Under the pieces are notes generated by a model. The model was given only the letters and a program-made list of their open reading frames with translations, ran no database searches and was not told where the DNA came from. From assembly GCA_033765305.1 (NCBI GenBank), contig JANRID010000040.1, positions 62,001 through 126,000 on the forward strand: a DNA stretch of 64,000 nucleotides, written 5' to 3'. A program made the position numbers and the translations under genes. Origin of the DNA: RDXT01 sp033765305. Lineage in GTDB: Bacteria > Bacteroidota > Bacteroidia > J057. Positions within the stretch are counted from its first letter, which is position 1; the number at the start of each line of letters is the position of its first letter. This document shows positions 54,546-63,265 of the stretch, one piece after another.

Positions 54546-55248
54546 TGTGAAGGCGCTGCCCGAAGCGGCGCACCCATTCCCGGAACATCCAGCCCAGGCT
54601 GGCAGCCCCCGCTATGGGGCCAGCCCCGCTCCAGGGTGCCAGCACGGCCAGCAGCAGGGCCCAGAGCAGCGCGCCTGAAACCGTCAGCGAGGCCCATTGC
54701 CCCAGCCCTTCCAGCCGCCGCAGCTCCGGCAGGCTGGCACCTGTGAGCGCCAGCACCGCACCCGCCCAATGCGCCGCGCCCGGCGCATCCCGGAGCGAGA
54801 GGAACATCAGCAGGCTCAGCCCCGCCGCCAGGCCGATCCAGGCCCGCTGCGCCGCCGGATTGGGGTCGGGCGCGCTGCATGCACCTGCATCCGGGGCGGC
54901 CCCGGCCATGATCCGGCGGTTGTACGTAATGAGCCAGTACAGCGCCCGAAGCGGCAGCCGAACCGCCGCCAGCTGCATCGCCGCCCGGATCCAGGGCCAG
55001 CGGGTGCCCAGCACCTCCCGGAGCGCTTCCAGCCCGTACCAGATCCGCCCCGTCCCCAGATCAATCAGCGGGATCTCATGCCGGCTCCGCACCGTATCCA
55101 CCTGGCGCAGCAGCGTATCCGGTGCGCAGCCCATGCCCTGGCGGTGTGCTGCCTGCAACAGCCCTGCCTGGACAAATGCTCCGGTGTACGCCGCACACAT
55201 GGGGCAGTGGTCGTCGTAGAGGATGAGATGCTGGTCGAGGCGGGCCAT
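54484..55248 (-). CDS. DCC1-like thiol-disulfide oxidoreductase family protein (DUF393) with membrane domain
   Basis: 254 residues. The DUF393 mark LILYDDHCPMCAAYTGAF (about 6-23) carries the CxxC motif HCPMC of a thioredoxin-like fold; WYGLEALREVLGTRW follows. The C-terminal half has three or four hydrophobic helices (about 155-235), so the redox part is tied to the membrane. Substrate unknown. The ATG at 55248 directly precedes the motif. Overlaps the convergent small gene. Confidence 0.8.
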   Translation of the reverse strand: MARLDQHLILYDDHCPMCAAYTGAFVQAGLLQAAHRQGMGCAPDTLLRQVDTVRSRHEIPLIDLGTGRIWYGLEALREVLGTRWPWIRAAMQLAAVRLPLRALYWLITYNRRIMAGAAPDAGACSAPDPNPAAQRAWIGLAAGLSLLMFLSLRDAPGAAHWAGAVLALTGASLPELRRLEGLGQWASLTVSGALLWALLLAVLAPWSGAGPIAGAASLGWMFREWVRRFGQRLHISSEGASGTGGSQAAGARSE

Positions 55249-55349
55249 TGCGTGCAGGATGAAGGTGAAATCCCTGTAGAATACCTGCTGTACGGCCAGA
55301 ATTACATTTTGTTTCTGAATTTTCAATAAAAATTGAAAATTTAAAATTT

Positions 55350-56525
55350 TCAGTCCTGCGCTTTGCGCCGCTCTTCCTCGGTCATCATTTCCAGCATGCG
55401 GGGGAAGGCGGGGCTGGTCCGCAGGTACCGGACCAGCTCCGGATCGGTGAGGCTGATGCCTTTGCTGCGCAGGATGCCGATCAGCATCGGCACCCAGTTG
55501 TCGGGGTGATAGAGGGGCCGCAGGGCTGGCTGTCCGGGCGCGTCGGGCACCAGGGTAGCCGAAGGCGCCACGGGCGGATGGTCCCAGGAGGGCGGCAGCA
55601 GGCGGGGCTGCGGCGCCAGCGAAACTGCGCCGGATGCGGCGGGCGGCGGCTGCGGATCTTCCCGCAGCAGCGCGGCCATTTCATTCAGCCGCTCCTGCTC
55701 TCCGCCCACAATCTGCTGGGTCGTCTGCACGAAGAGCTTCTGCACGAAGACTTTGAATGCAGTCACATTGGGCTCGGACAGTTCGCCGGTCGCATACAGC
55801 ACATCCCGTTTCACATCCTCCACATACACCGTGCCGCCGGAGTAGATATAGTAGCCGCGCAGGATGGTTTTGTCGAGCTTGACCCAGAGCGGGTCGGCAG
55901 GTTTGCGGACCAGTGCGGCTTCGCCGGGGGCGAGGTACAGGAGGCTGTCGGCCTGGAGCCATTCGGAGCGGAACTCGATGCGCTGGTTGGCGTGGTCGTA
56001 CTGGCCGTAGCGGATGAGGATATGGCGCAGGTAGATCTTGTCGAAGGGCTGGATATTTTTGAGCGCCAGAAAGCGGTCTACGAAGGCGATTTTGACGCTG
56101 TCGGCGCCGTAGTTGCCGAGGAGGGGAATGCCTTCGAAGAGGTCGTCGAGGGCTTGGTTCATGGCGGCGGCCTGGCCATGCTGGGGCAGGGCCGGCTCCA
56201 GGTGGTACACGCGCAGGTTGGAAGTGCGGAGCAGGCAGTTGCGGGGGTAGAAGGAGAAAGTAGCCAGCTCGCCGAAGGGCAGCGTCAGGGTCTGGTAGGC
56301 GTCGGAATACTGGCCTTTCAGCTCGGCGTAGGCTGCCAGCCGGAAGCGGTTGTCCGGATGCAGGGGGTACTCGCTCAGCACGCGGTTGATCAGATCTTCA
56401 ACGGCATTGGCGGGTCCGGCGGGGAGGGCGCTGCGCCGGGTCTGCTGGGCGGCCATGGGCAGCAGGGAAAGGCAGCAGAGCAGCAGGGAAGCGAGCGGGT
56501 GCAAAAACGGCTGGATGCGGTGCAT
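55350..56525 (-). CDS. Exported protein of unknown function
   Basis: 391 residues, with a signal peptide ending near PMAAQ. The mature part starts with a short helical repeat-like region (PLHPDNRFRLAAYAELKGQYSDAYQTL), then a beta-rich part with YLRHILIRYGQYDHANQRIEFRSEWLQADSLLYLAPGEAAL and a Pro-rich spacer (about 290-335) before a last helical part. No family recognised. The gene stands alone between the DUF393 gene and rmuC on the same strand. Confidence 0.75.
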   Translation of the reverse strand: MHRIQPFLHPLASLLLCCLSLLPMAAQQTRRSALPAGPANAVEDLINRVLSEYPLHPDNRFRLAAYAELKGQYSDAYQTLTLPFGELATFSFYPRNCLLRTSNLRVYHLEPALPQHGQAAAMNQALDDLFEGIPLLGNYGADSVKIAFVDRFLALKNIQPFDKIYLRHILIRYGQYDHANQRIEFRSEWLQADSLLYLAPGEAALVRKPADPLWVKLDKTILRGYYIYSGGTVYVEDVKRDVLYATGELSEPNVTAFKVFVQKLFVQTTQQIVGGEQERLNEMAALLREDPQPPPAASGAVSLAPQPRLLPPSWDHPPVAPSATLVPDAPGQPALRPLYHPDNWVPMLIGILRSKGISLTDPELVRYLRTSPAFPRMLEMMTEEERRKAQD

Positions 56526-56593
56526 ACGTAAGGTGCAAGCTTACGAAGATAGCAAATTGCGGACCGTTTCGCCTGCGTGATTGGGCTGATTTG

Positions 56594-57877
56594 TTACGTT
56601 TCCAGTTGGCGGGAGGTGCGTGCGCCCAGCTCGCGCAGCTTTTCGGCGCGGGCGGTGAGGCTGTTGTGGCCTTCGCGCAGGCGGCGCTGGGCTTCGTCGC
56701 AGGCTTCCTGGGCTTTCCGGATGCTGGAGCCTACGCGGTCCAGCTCTTCTACAAAGGCCACAAAGCGGTCGTAGAGCAGGCCGCCCTGCCGGGCGATCTC
56801 CGCTGCATGCCGGTTCTGGTGCTCCAGGCTCCAGAGGGAGGATACGGTGCGCAGGGTGGCGAGGAGCGTAGCCGGGCTGACGAGCACGATGCGTTTTTCC
56901 CAGGCGTGGGTAAACAGATCGGGCTTGCCCTGCAGCGCAAGGGAAAAGGCCGGCTCCAGGGGCATGAAGAGCAGCACGAAGTCGGGGCTGTTGAGGCCGT
57001 CGATGCCGGGGTAGTGCTTGTCGCTGAGCTGGTGGATGTGCGAAAGCACGGAGTTGAGGTGCTGGCGCAGGGCCTGCTGGCGGGCGGGCTCGTCGGGGGC
57101 GGAGGCGTATCGTTCGAAGGCGGTGAGCGATACTTTGGCATCGAGGATCAGGTGCCGGCTGCCGGGCAGGCGGATGAGCACATCGGGCTGGAGGCGGCGC
57201 CCGTCGGGGCCGCTGAGGGACAGGTCTTTGCCCTGTACGACAAATTCTTCTCCTTCGCGCAGGCCGCTGCTTTCGAGCACCCGGCTCAGGACCAGTTCGC
57301 CCCAGGCGCCCTGGGTTTTGCTCTCGCCTTTGAGGGCGCGGGTGAGGCGCTGGGCTTCCTCGTTCATCTGCTGGTTGAGTTCTGCGAGGCGGCGCACCTC
57401 CTGCTGGAGGGAAAAGCGTTCGCGGGCTTCCTGCTGGTAGCTGTGCTCGACCCGTTTTTCGAATTCGGCGAGGCGCTCCCGGAGGGGCAGCAGGGTGTCC
57501 TGGAGGCGGGTGCTGGAGTCTTCGGCCAGCCGGCGGCCGGCCTGGTCGAGGTGGGCGGCGGCGAGGCGGTCGAATTCGAGCCGCAGGCGTTCCTGCATCT
57601 CGGCCTGCTGGGCGCTGCCGGTCTGGGCGCGCGCAAGGTCGCGCGTGAGGTCCAGCAGCTGGCTCTGCAGGTCGATCTCGCGGGCCCGGAGCTGGCGCAG
57701 CTCGGCCTCGCGGGCGTCGAGCTGGCCGCGCAGGGCGAGGGCTTCGGCCGTCTGGCGGGCTGCCTGGCCCAGCGCCGCCTGCAGGCGGCGGCTCAGCAGG
57801 AGCAGGGCCAGAAGCCCGCCGCCCAGCAGGCCCAGCAGCAGGGCAGCCCACCAGGGCATAAAGGGTGCAGCGTCCAT
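56594..57877 (-). CDS. rmuC: DNA recombination protein RmuC family
   Basis: 427 residues: one N-terminal membrane helix (about 9-28), a coiled coil (about 30-165), then the RmuC nuclease-like domain with WGELVLSRVLESSGLREGEEF, RLQPDVLIRLPGSRHLILDAKVSL (the D...D-x-K pattern of a PD-(D/E)xK-like core) and PDFVLLFMPLEPAFSLAL. RmuC limits inversion at short repeats and helps clear DNA-protein crosslinks in E. coli. The ATG at 57877 fits. Confidence 0.94.
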   Translation of the reverse strand: MDAAPFMPWWAALLLGLLGGGLLALLLLSRRLQAALGQAARQTAEALALRGQLDAREAELRQLRAREIDLQSQLLDLTRDLARAQTGSAQQAEMQERLRLEFDRLAAAHLDQAGRRLAEDSSTRLQDTLLPLRERLAEFEKRVEHSYQQEARERFSLQQEVRRLAELNQQMNEEAQRLTRALKGESKTQGAWGELVLSRVLESSGLREGEEFVVQGKDLSLSGPDGRRLQPDVLIRLPGSRHLILDAKVSLTAFERYASAPDEPARQQALRQHLNSVLSHIHQLSDKHYPGIDGLNSPDFVLLFMPLEPAFSLALQGKPDLFTHAWEKRIVLVSPATLLATLRTVSSLWSLEHQNRHAAEIARQGGLLYDRFVAFVEELDRVGSSIRKAQEACDEAQRRLREGHNSLTARAEKLRELGARTSRQLET

Positions 57878-57962
57878 AGGAGGTTCGGTTCAAGGGGCAT
57901 GCAGCCCCGTAAGTTGCGCAATATTCCGCAGGAAACCGGGCCGCAGGCGCAGGCAGGGCAAT

Positions 57963-57987
57963 AAAAAAAGCCCCTCGGCAGAGGGGC
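57963..57987 (-). terminator. Terminator of the tRNA-Arg gene
   Basis: On the minus strand GCCCCTC, loop TGCC, GAGGGGC, then seven T. It lies about 13 bases after the tRNA. Confidence 0.88.
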
Positions 57988-57999
57988 GTATGCGGAATG

Positions 58000-58073
58000 T
58001 GCTCGCGGCAAGATTCGAACCTGCGACCTTTGGTTCCGGAGACCAACGCTCTAATCCACTGAGCTACGCGAGC
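58000..58073 (-). tRNA. tRNA-Arg, anticodon CCG
   Basis: 74 bases fold as a full cloverleaf: acceptor GCTCGCG/CGCGAGC, D arm GCTC...GAGC, anticodon stem TTGGT/ACCAA with loop CTCCGGA (anticodon CCG), and T arm GCAGG-TTCGAAT-CTTGC. CCA is not encoded. Confidence 0.96.
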
Positions 58074-58083
58074 AGAATGGGGA

Positions 58084-58114
58084 CAAAGGTACGGAACGTG
58101 CAGACATGGAGCAA
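58084..58114 (-). promoter_or_regulatory. Promoter of tRNA-Arg
   Basis: On the minus strand TTG (58112-58114), 20 bases, TACCTTTG (58084-58091). The same -7 octamer is used by the SRP RNA gene. Confidence 0.8.
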
Positions 58115-58145
58115 CTGGCGCGGGAAAATTTTCACCGGCAGGCGA

Positions 58146-58481
58146 TCACTGAATCACGATGCGCCGCAGCGACTGGTCCTGGCCTTCGCCGATCTTGATG
58201 AAGTACACGCCCTTGGGCAGGTTCGATACATCGATCCGGGTCGGGTGGTTGGTCTCGACAGACTGGGTGTAGAGCGTCTGGCCGATCAGGTTGACAATGC
58301 GGATATCGAGCGACGTCTGTGCGGACGATTTAACCTCCAGCGAGAATACGCCGTTGGAAGGATTGGGATACACCGAAAACTCTATATCGGGGCCCGCGCC
58401 CTGCGTCAGCACGGCTGCCTGGCTGGGTTGTGCAGCGGCCAGGAAGGTGAGCAGGAAGAAAAGTGTAGCTGTACGTCGCAT
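58146..58481 (-). CDS. Minimal T9SS sorting-domain protein without cargo
   Basis: 111 residues. A signal peptide (about 1-22, ending PSQA) is followed after about ten residues by a full type A sorting domain: SVYPNPSNGVFSLEV, LDIRIVNLIGQTLY, VSNLPKGVYFIKI and the basic end SLRRIVIQ. There is no room for another domain, so the sorting domain itself is the product. It may serve as a spacer, competitor or anchor in the T9SS, which is inference. Confidence 0.85.
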   Translation of the reverse strand: MRRTATLFFLLTFLAAAQPSQAAVLTQGAGPDIEFSVYPNPSNGVFSLEVKSSAQTSLDIRIVNLIGQTLYTQSVETNHPTRIDVSNLPKGVYFIKIGEGQDQSLRRIVIQ

Positions 58482-58586
58482 ATGGGTAGGTGAAATCTCT
58501 CGGTAATATACCGAATTCTGTGCCAGAAAGTTCCGTTTACCGGAGCAAAAGTGAATATTCGTGAAAAATTAACCGGAATTCGTGTC

Positions 58587-59267
58587 GTGAAAGGTAAAAC
58601 TGCCCTCGTGTTTGGCGCTACCGGGCTGGTGGGCCGTTCGTTGCTGCGCCTGCTGGAGCAAGACGCGCGCTACGCGGAGATCGTTGCATTCTCGCGGAGA
58701 GAAACGGGTTCTGCATCCGGGAAAATCCGCCATGCAATTGTGCCGATGGAGCGCCCTGCGGAATGGGAAACGCAGGTGCGCGGCGATGTGCTGTATTGCT
58801 GCCTGGGGACCACCTCGGCCAAGGCCGGTTCCCGCGAGGCATTCCGGGCAGTGGACTACGGGCTGCCGGTGGCGCTGGCGGAGATCGCTTCCCGCAATGG
58901 CATAGGCACCTTCGCCGTAGTGTCTTCGATGGGGGCCCATCCCCGCTCGCCGGAGTTTTACACCCGCACCAAGGGCGAGATGGAGCGGGATATTGCCCTG
59001 CACCCCATTCCCCGGCAGGTGATCGTGCGGCCCTCGCTGCTGCTCGGCGACCGGGCAGAGCAGCGGCTCGGCGAGGATATCGGCAAAACCCTCAACCGCC
59101 TGCTCGATCCCTGGCTGGGCCGGGTGTGGAAAGGCTGGGCGCGCTACCGGGGCATTCACGCGGATACGGTAGCCCGTGCGATGATCGAGCTGGCCGAGGC
59201 GCCTGCTGCGCCGCCCCGGATCGTGGAGTCGGATGCGCTGCACGAATGGGGCCGCCCGCGCAGCTGA
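58587..59267 (+). CDS. NAD(P)-binding oxidoreductase (atypical SDR, HTATIP2-like)
   Basis: 226 residues. Rossmann motif ALVFGATGLVGRSLLRLLE (about 5-23), AFSRRE after strand 2, and a late YTRTKGEMERDI block, which fits the YxxxK of SDRs. VRPSLLLGDR is typical of the HTATIP2-like group. Substrate unknown. Starts: GTG at 58587 gives the usual length; GTG at 58551 would add 12 residues. No neighbour hints at a pathway. Confidence 0.85.
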   Translation: MKGKTALVFGATGLVGRSLLRLLEQDARYAEIVAFSRRETGSASGKIRHAIVPMERPAEWETQVRGDVLYCCLGTTSAKAGSREAFRAVDYGLPVALAEIASRNGIGTFAVVSSMGAHPRSPEFYTRTKGEMERDIALHPIPRQVIVRPSLLLGDRAEQRLGEDIGKTLNRLLDPWLGRVWKGWARYRGIHADTVARAMIELAEAPAAPPRIVESDALHEWGRPRS

Positions 59268-59270
59268 AGG

Positions 59271-59627
59271 CTAGCGGACTCCATTGGCGCGCTGCACCTC
59301 TTCAAGCGCCATCAGAATCCACTTCCGCCCTGCTTCGGAAAGATCCTCCAGCTCCTCCTCCCGCAGAATCTGCTCGCCCACCAGCTGCAGCAGCACCAGA
59401 GGCCGGTCGCGCTTCGTGACCGGGTCGTAGCGGCGGGCGATGTGCTTGTCCTGCTCGCGCATCAGCTGATAGGCCCGGTGGAAATGATCCTGGGAGCTGG
59501 CCGGCGCGCTTGCGCGCCAGTCCTGCAGGAGGGCTTCCAGCCGTGAGAGCCCCGAAGCGTACTCGCGCTGCAGACCCAGATCGATGAGCCGGGCAAGGGT
59601 TTTGTGATCCTGCTTCGAGAATTCCAT
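59271..59627 (-). CDS. Conserved small soluble protein of unknown function
   Basis: 118 residues from ATG at 59627 (an ATG 12 codons upstream also fits). Mostly helical and charged, with KQDHKTLARLIDLGLQREYASGLSRLEALLQDW at the start. No domain recognised. It converges on the oxidoreductase gene, three bases apart. Confidence 0.65.
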   Translation of the reverse strand: MEFSKQDHKTLARLIDLGLQREYASGLSRLEALLQDWRASAPASSQDHFHRAYQLMREQDKHIARRYDPVTKRDRPLVLLQLVGEQILREEELEDLSEAGRKWILMALEEVQRANGVR

Positions 59628-59743
59628 AGGGAAGGCGTCATAGCTGTAAGCCAACATACGCAATCGGGCGCAAAGATGGAAGCAGCCGGCGCAGATCGCA
59701 GGAAAATCGGGGGAAAAACGCGCCGCTGCGGCGCCATGTCGGC

Positions 59744-60928
59744 TCAGAACAGCCCGGCAGGGTCGATGCGCAGCAATTCATCCCACGGCAGGCCGCTGCT
59801 GCCGGTAATCAGCACCTTGTGCGGCTGAAAACGCTTGCGGAAGATTTCCAGGCCCCTGCGGCTGCCTGCTGCCCCGCTTTTGACCTCCAGCGCGATCGTC
59901 AGGCCCCGGTGCTCCAGGATGAAATCGACCTCATCGTTTCCCTCGCGCCAGTACCAGAGCTGCAGGTGCTGCTGCCGTGCCGCATTCAGCAGATGCGTGC
60001 CGACCGCAGATTCCACCAGCCGGCCCCAGAGCTCCGGCTGCTGCTGCGCTTCTTCCAGCAGGGCAGGGTGCAGCGCCGTCAGCAGGGCCAGGTTGTGCAC
60101 CTGGAATTTGGGGCTGGATGCGCGCTGCCGGATCAGGCCGCCGCCGTATTTCGCCAGTCCGCCCAGCAGGCCTGCCGTGTCCAGCAGCTCCAGGTAATGT
60201 GCGAGCGTGGTGGTATTGCCTGCGTCCTGCAGCTGGCCCAGTAGTTTGGAATAGGATACGATCTGTCCTGAATACAGGCAGCCTAGCTCGAATACACGCC
60301 GCAGCAGGGCCGGTTTGTCTACCCGGTTCAGCATCAGGATGTCCCGCGAGATGCTGGGTTCTATGATCGCGTCCCGGATATAGGACTTCCATCGCTGCTC
60401 GTCGCCGATGAGCTGCGCCGCCCCCGGATATCCGCCATACCATACATATTCGGCAGCGCTGAGCCCAAATGCAGCCTCCATTTCACGGAACTGCCAGTGC
60501 CCCAGATATGTCAGCTCGTAGCGGCCCATCAGCGACTCAGTAAGGCCCTGCTGAAGCAGCAGCCGCGACGAGCCCAGCAGCACGACTTTCAGCGGTACGT
60601 TGTTCCAGGTATCTGCGTCCCACTGGGCCTTGACGGCTTCCGGCCAGTTCGGCACTTTCTGAATCTCGTCGATGACCAGCAGGGCGAATGGCGCACCGGA
60701 ATGCAGAAGCCGCTGCCTTGCCGCTTCCCATTGCTGTTCCAGCCAGCTGTGGCTGCTGTCCGGAACCGCATCGGCTGAGAGGAAATAGCCTGGCTGGCTG
60801 ATGTGCGTGAGCAATTGCCGGGCCAGGGTAGTTTTGCCCACTTGCCTCGGACCCGCAATCACCTGAATACAGGTTCGGGGCGCTAGTATTCTATTTATAA
60901 GCACTTGTAAATGAGATCGTTGAAACAT
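59744..60928 (-). CDS. AAA-type ATPase with DUF4143 C-terminal domain
   Basis: 394 residues. N-terminal AAA domain: Walker A GPRQVGKTT, Walker B LLVIDEIQKVPNW, sensor VVLLGSSRLLL. C-terminal DUF4143 part: LRRVFELGCLYSGQIVSYSKLLGQL..NTTTLAHYLELLDTAGLL (winged helix) and EVDFILEHRGLTIALEVKSG (PD-(D/E)xK-like D..E-x-K). These proteins are common and scattered, with an unknown role. The first codon (ATG at 60928) lies ten bases from a tandem palindrome, suggesting self-repression. Confidence 0.88.
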   Translation of the reverse strand: MFQRSHLQVLINRILAPRTCIQVIAGPRQVGKTTLARQLLTHISQPGYFLSADAVPDSSHSWLEQQWEAARQRLLHSGAPFALLVIDEIQKVPNWPEAVKAQWDADTWNNVPLKVVLLGSSRLLLQQGLTESLMGRYELTYLGHWQFREMEAAFGLSAAEYVWYGGYPGAAQLIGDEQRWKSYIRDAIIEPSISRDILMLNRVDKPALLRRVFELGCLYSGQIVSYSKLLGQLQDAGNTTTLAHYLELLDTAGLLGGLAKYGGGLIRQRASSPKFQVHNLALLTALHPALLEEAQQQPELWGRLVESAVGTHLLNAARQQHLQLWYWREGNDEVDFILEHRGLTIALEVKSGAAGSRRGLEIFRKRFQPHKVLITGSSGLPWDELLRIDPAGLF

Positions 60929-60938
60929 GATTTTGAAA

Positions 60939-60958
60939 TTACTCAATATGTTGAGTAA
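60939..60958. promoter_or_regulatory. Palindromic operator copy A before the DUF4143 ATPase gene
   Basis: TTACTCAATATGTTGAGTAA with eight-base arms around TATG. It lies at the predicted transcription start, downstream of the -7 element. Confidence 0.75.
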
Positions 60959-60987
60959 AATTACTCAATATGTTGAGTAAAATCAAA
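60956..60987 (-). promoter_or_regulatory. Promoter of the DUF4143 ATPase gene
   Basis: On the minus strand TTTG (60984-60987), 20 bases, TAATTTTA (60956-60963; one mismatch). Copy B of the palindrome fills the spacer; copy A covers the start site. Confidence 0.6.
60961..60980. promoter_or_regulatory. Palindromic operator copy B before the DUF4143 ATPase gene
   Basis: Identical in all 20 bases to copy A, centre-to-centre 22 bases (about two helix turns). It lies between the -33 and -7 elements. Confidence 0.75.
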
Positions 60988-61075
60988 TTCAAGCACCGGC
61001 ATCCATCCTGGCGCAGCCGGGCTTGGCCTGTTGCCTGCAATTCCCGATCTTTCGGCTCCTCAATCCGAGTGTTCC

Positions 61076-61993
61076 ATGCACCTGCTCCGCTGTTCCCGCC
61101 GCTGTCTCCTGCTGAGCTGCCTGGCAGCGATGGCCCTCCTGCCCCGTCAGGCATCTGCCCAGCTGGATGTGCTCCAGGCCCGCCTCGACTCCATCGCCGC
61201 CAGCATCCCTGCCACGGCGGGTATCGCCGTCAAGCTGCTCGGCAGCGAGGAGGTGCTGAGTGTCAACGGCCACGCCCGGCTGCCTATGCAAAGCGTGTAT
61301 AAGTTTCCCCTCGCGCTGGCGGTGCTGAATGCGGTGGAGGAAGGGGAACTGAGCCTCGACCAGATCTGCCATCTGACGCCGGAGGACCTGCTGCCCGATA
61401 CCTGGAGCCCCCTCCGCGACGACCATCCGGGCGGCTATGCCGACGTCACGGTCCGCGAGCTGCTGCGCTATACGGTGTCGCTGAGCGACAACAACGGCTG
61501 CGATGTGCTCTTCCGCCTCCTGGGCGGCCCCCGCCGGGTGGAGGACTACATCCACCGGATCGATGTGACGCAGATCGCCATCCGGACCACCGAAGCGGAG
61601 ATGGCGCGCCGCTGGCCAGTGCAGTACCGCAACTGGGCCGAGCCGCTGGCGGTTCTGCGCCTGCTGGAGATCTTCTACGAAGGCGGATTGCTCACGGACG
61701 GACACCGCGGCCTGCTTCTGCAGTGGATGACGGAGACGCCTACCGGTCCGCAGCGGCTCAAAGGGCTGCTGCCGCCGGAAGCAGGGGTGGCCCACAAGAC
61801 CGGCACCTCCAGCATCCGGGCCGACGGCCTCATTGCTGCCACCAACGATGCGGGCATCCTCCTGCTCCCGGACGGGCGTGCTGTGGCTGTGGTGGTGCTG
61901 GTTTCGGACGCGCGTGCGGACCGTGCGGCCTGCGAGGCCCTGATCGCCCGCACCGCCCGCGCCGTGTGGGACTATTGCCTTGCAAATCCCTGA
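61076..61993 (+). CDS. Class A beta-lactamase, subclass A2-like
   Basis: 305 residues with a signal peptide (cleavage after ASAQ). Active-site elements: Ser73-Val-Tyr-Lys76, SDN at 137-139, the omega-loop Glu173/Glu175 region in RTTEAEMARRW followed by VQYRNW as in subclass A2 (CepA/CfxA/PER type), and KTG at 241-243. It would hydrolyse beta-lactams in the periplasm; the spectrum cannot be read. No regulator or mobile element is adjacent, so it looks like a resident chromosomal gene. Confidence 0.93.
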   Translation: MHLLRCSRRCLLLSCLAAMALLPRQASAQLDVLQARLDSIAASIPATAGIAVKLLGSEEVLSVNGHARLPMQSVYKFPLALAVLNAVEEGELSLDQICHLTPEDLLPDTWSPLRDDHPGGYADVTVRELLRYTVSLSDNNGCDVLFRLLGGPRRVEDYIHRIDVTQIAIRTTEAEMARRWPVQYRNWAEPLAVLRLLEIFYEGGLLTDGHRGLLLQWMTETPTGPQRLKGLLPPEAGVAHKTGTSSIRADGLIAATNDAGILLLPDGRAVAVVVLVSDARADRAACEALIARTARAVWDYCLANP

Positions 61994-61996
61994 TAA

Positions 61997-63259
61997 TCAA
62001 TCCTGCACCTCGAACACCGCCTCGAAGCGGCTCAGATCCGGCTGGAACGCCCGCTTCCGCTTGCGTTCGTAGCGGTACACGCGCTTGCCCAGCTCCTCGA
62101 AAAAGGGAAATCCCAGGGTTTCATACGCGTAGCGGTCGTCGTTGAAAATGCCGTCCTCGTTCACCAGCACCACGGCCGAGAGCAGAAATTCCGTGCCATG
62201 CCGGAAATCAGCCAGGTAGGCATTGTCGATGAGGTAGCCGTAAGCGTCGCCCACCTTGTTGAAGATGCGGATATGGCGGGGAATGCGGGGCCTGCTGCCG
62301 CCGTAGCGGAAAAACTTGACCCAGCCGTCGGGGTAGGTGCGGGGGTCGTAGCGGGGATCGCGGCTTTCGCGGGGCGTGAGGGCCAGATAGCGCCAGAGGA
62401 AGCGGTAATCCTCCTCCGTCAGCTGAAAGCGCCGCTGCGGCGGCACGGATTCAGGAAAGAGCACCGCTTTGAGCATTTCCTGCTGGGTTTCCAGGGGCAG
62501 GCAGTTTTTTCCGGCAAACTCGAAAGGCGCCTGCACCAGCGTATCGCCCTGGTAGTAGCCGGTTCCTTTGGGAATGGAAGGCGGATGCGGAATAGGCTGT
62601 CCGTTGCAGCGGGCGGGCTGGCTGTAGACGAGGGAATCGCCCCGGAAAAAGCGGACCGGATTGGTGCAGCGGTTCTGCTCCGCGCTCAGGGTGCGTTCGA
62701 GGCGGTGCACGATGCGCACGCCTTCGTAGCCCTTGGCCAGCAGCCCTTCGTGCAGGGGCCCCTGGCCGGTGAACTCATACAGGCGGTTGAAGGCGTCGTT
62801 GTCGCTGACGAGCAGGATTTTTTTGATGTAATGCGCTGCCGAAGGCAGGCCGCCGGCGGCGCTGGTGTCGCGCAGCACGCGTATCTGGCCGCTGAAGGCG
62901 CTGTCGGTGAGCATCACCGAATATTTATCCAGGCCATCGATGGCGAGTGTATTCAGCTGCTCCAGCGCCATCAGGGCCGCGGGCAGCTTGACGGTGCTGG
63001 CAGGATAAAAATAGGCATCCGGGTCCACGCGGTAGCGCCACGAGGTAAAATGCGGATGGTTGGCGCTGTCGCGGTCGATCTGGGTGTACAGGATCTGAAC
63101 CTCATAGCGGGCGGGATCGGCCAGGATGCGGCGCATGGCCTTGCCGGGCCGGGCGAGCATCTGGGCCAGGGGGTCGGGCTGGGCCGCCAGGCCGGCGGTG
63201 GAGCACAGCAGGAGCAGACATACAAACCGTCGCACAGGCCAGGGATACATCGGGTACAT
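61997..63259 (-). CDS. Serine hydrolase of beta-lactamase-like fold
   Basis: 420 residues with a signal peptide ending near LAAQ. Motifs similar to class A enzymes: Ser88-Thr-Val-Lys91, SDN at 152-154, and NKVGDAYG late in the chain, where KTG would be KVG. It is much longer than true class A beta-lactamases, with an insert of about 100 residues (about 180-290) containing two cysteines that could form a disulfide. Substrate could be a cell-wall peptide or ester; hydrolysis of beta-lactams is not assumed. It converges on the beta-lactamase gene, three bases apart. Confidence 0.85.
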   Translation of the reverse strand: MYPMYPWPVRRFVCLLLLCSTAGLAAQPDPLAQMLARPGKAMRRILADPARYEVQILYTQIDRDSANHPHFTSWRYRVDPDAYFYPASTVKLPAALMALEQLNTLAIDGLDKYSVMLTDSAFSGQIRVLRDTSAAGGLPSAAHYIKKILLVSDNDAFNRLYEFTGQGPLHEGLLAKGYEGVRIVHRLERTLSAEQNRCTNPVRFFRGDSLVYSQPARCNGQPIPHPPSIPKGTGYYQGDTLVQAPFEFAGKNCLPLETQQEMLKAVLFPESVPPQRRFQLTEEDYRFLWRYLALTPRESRDPRYDPRTYPDGWVKFFRYGGSRPRIPRHIRIFNKVGDAYGYLIDNAYLADFRHGTEFLLSAVVLVNEDGIFNDDRYAYETLGFPFFEELGKRVYRYERKRKRAFQPDLSRFEAVFEVQD

Positions 63260-63265
63260 ATAGGT

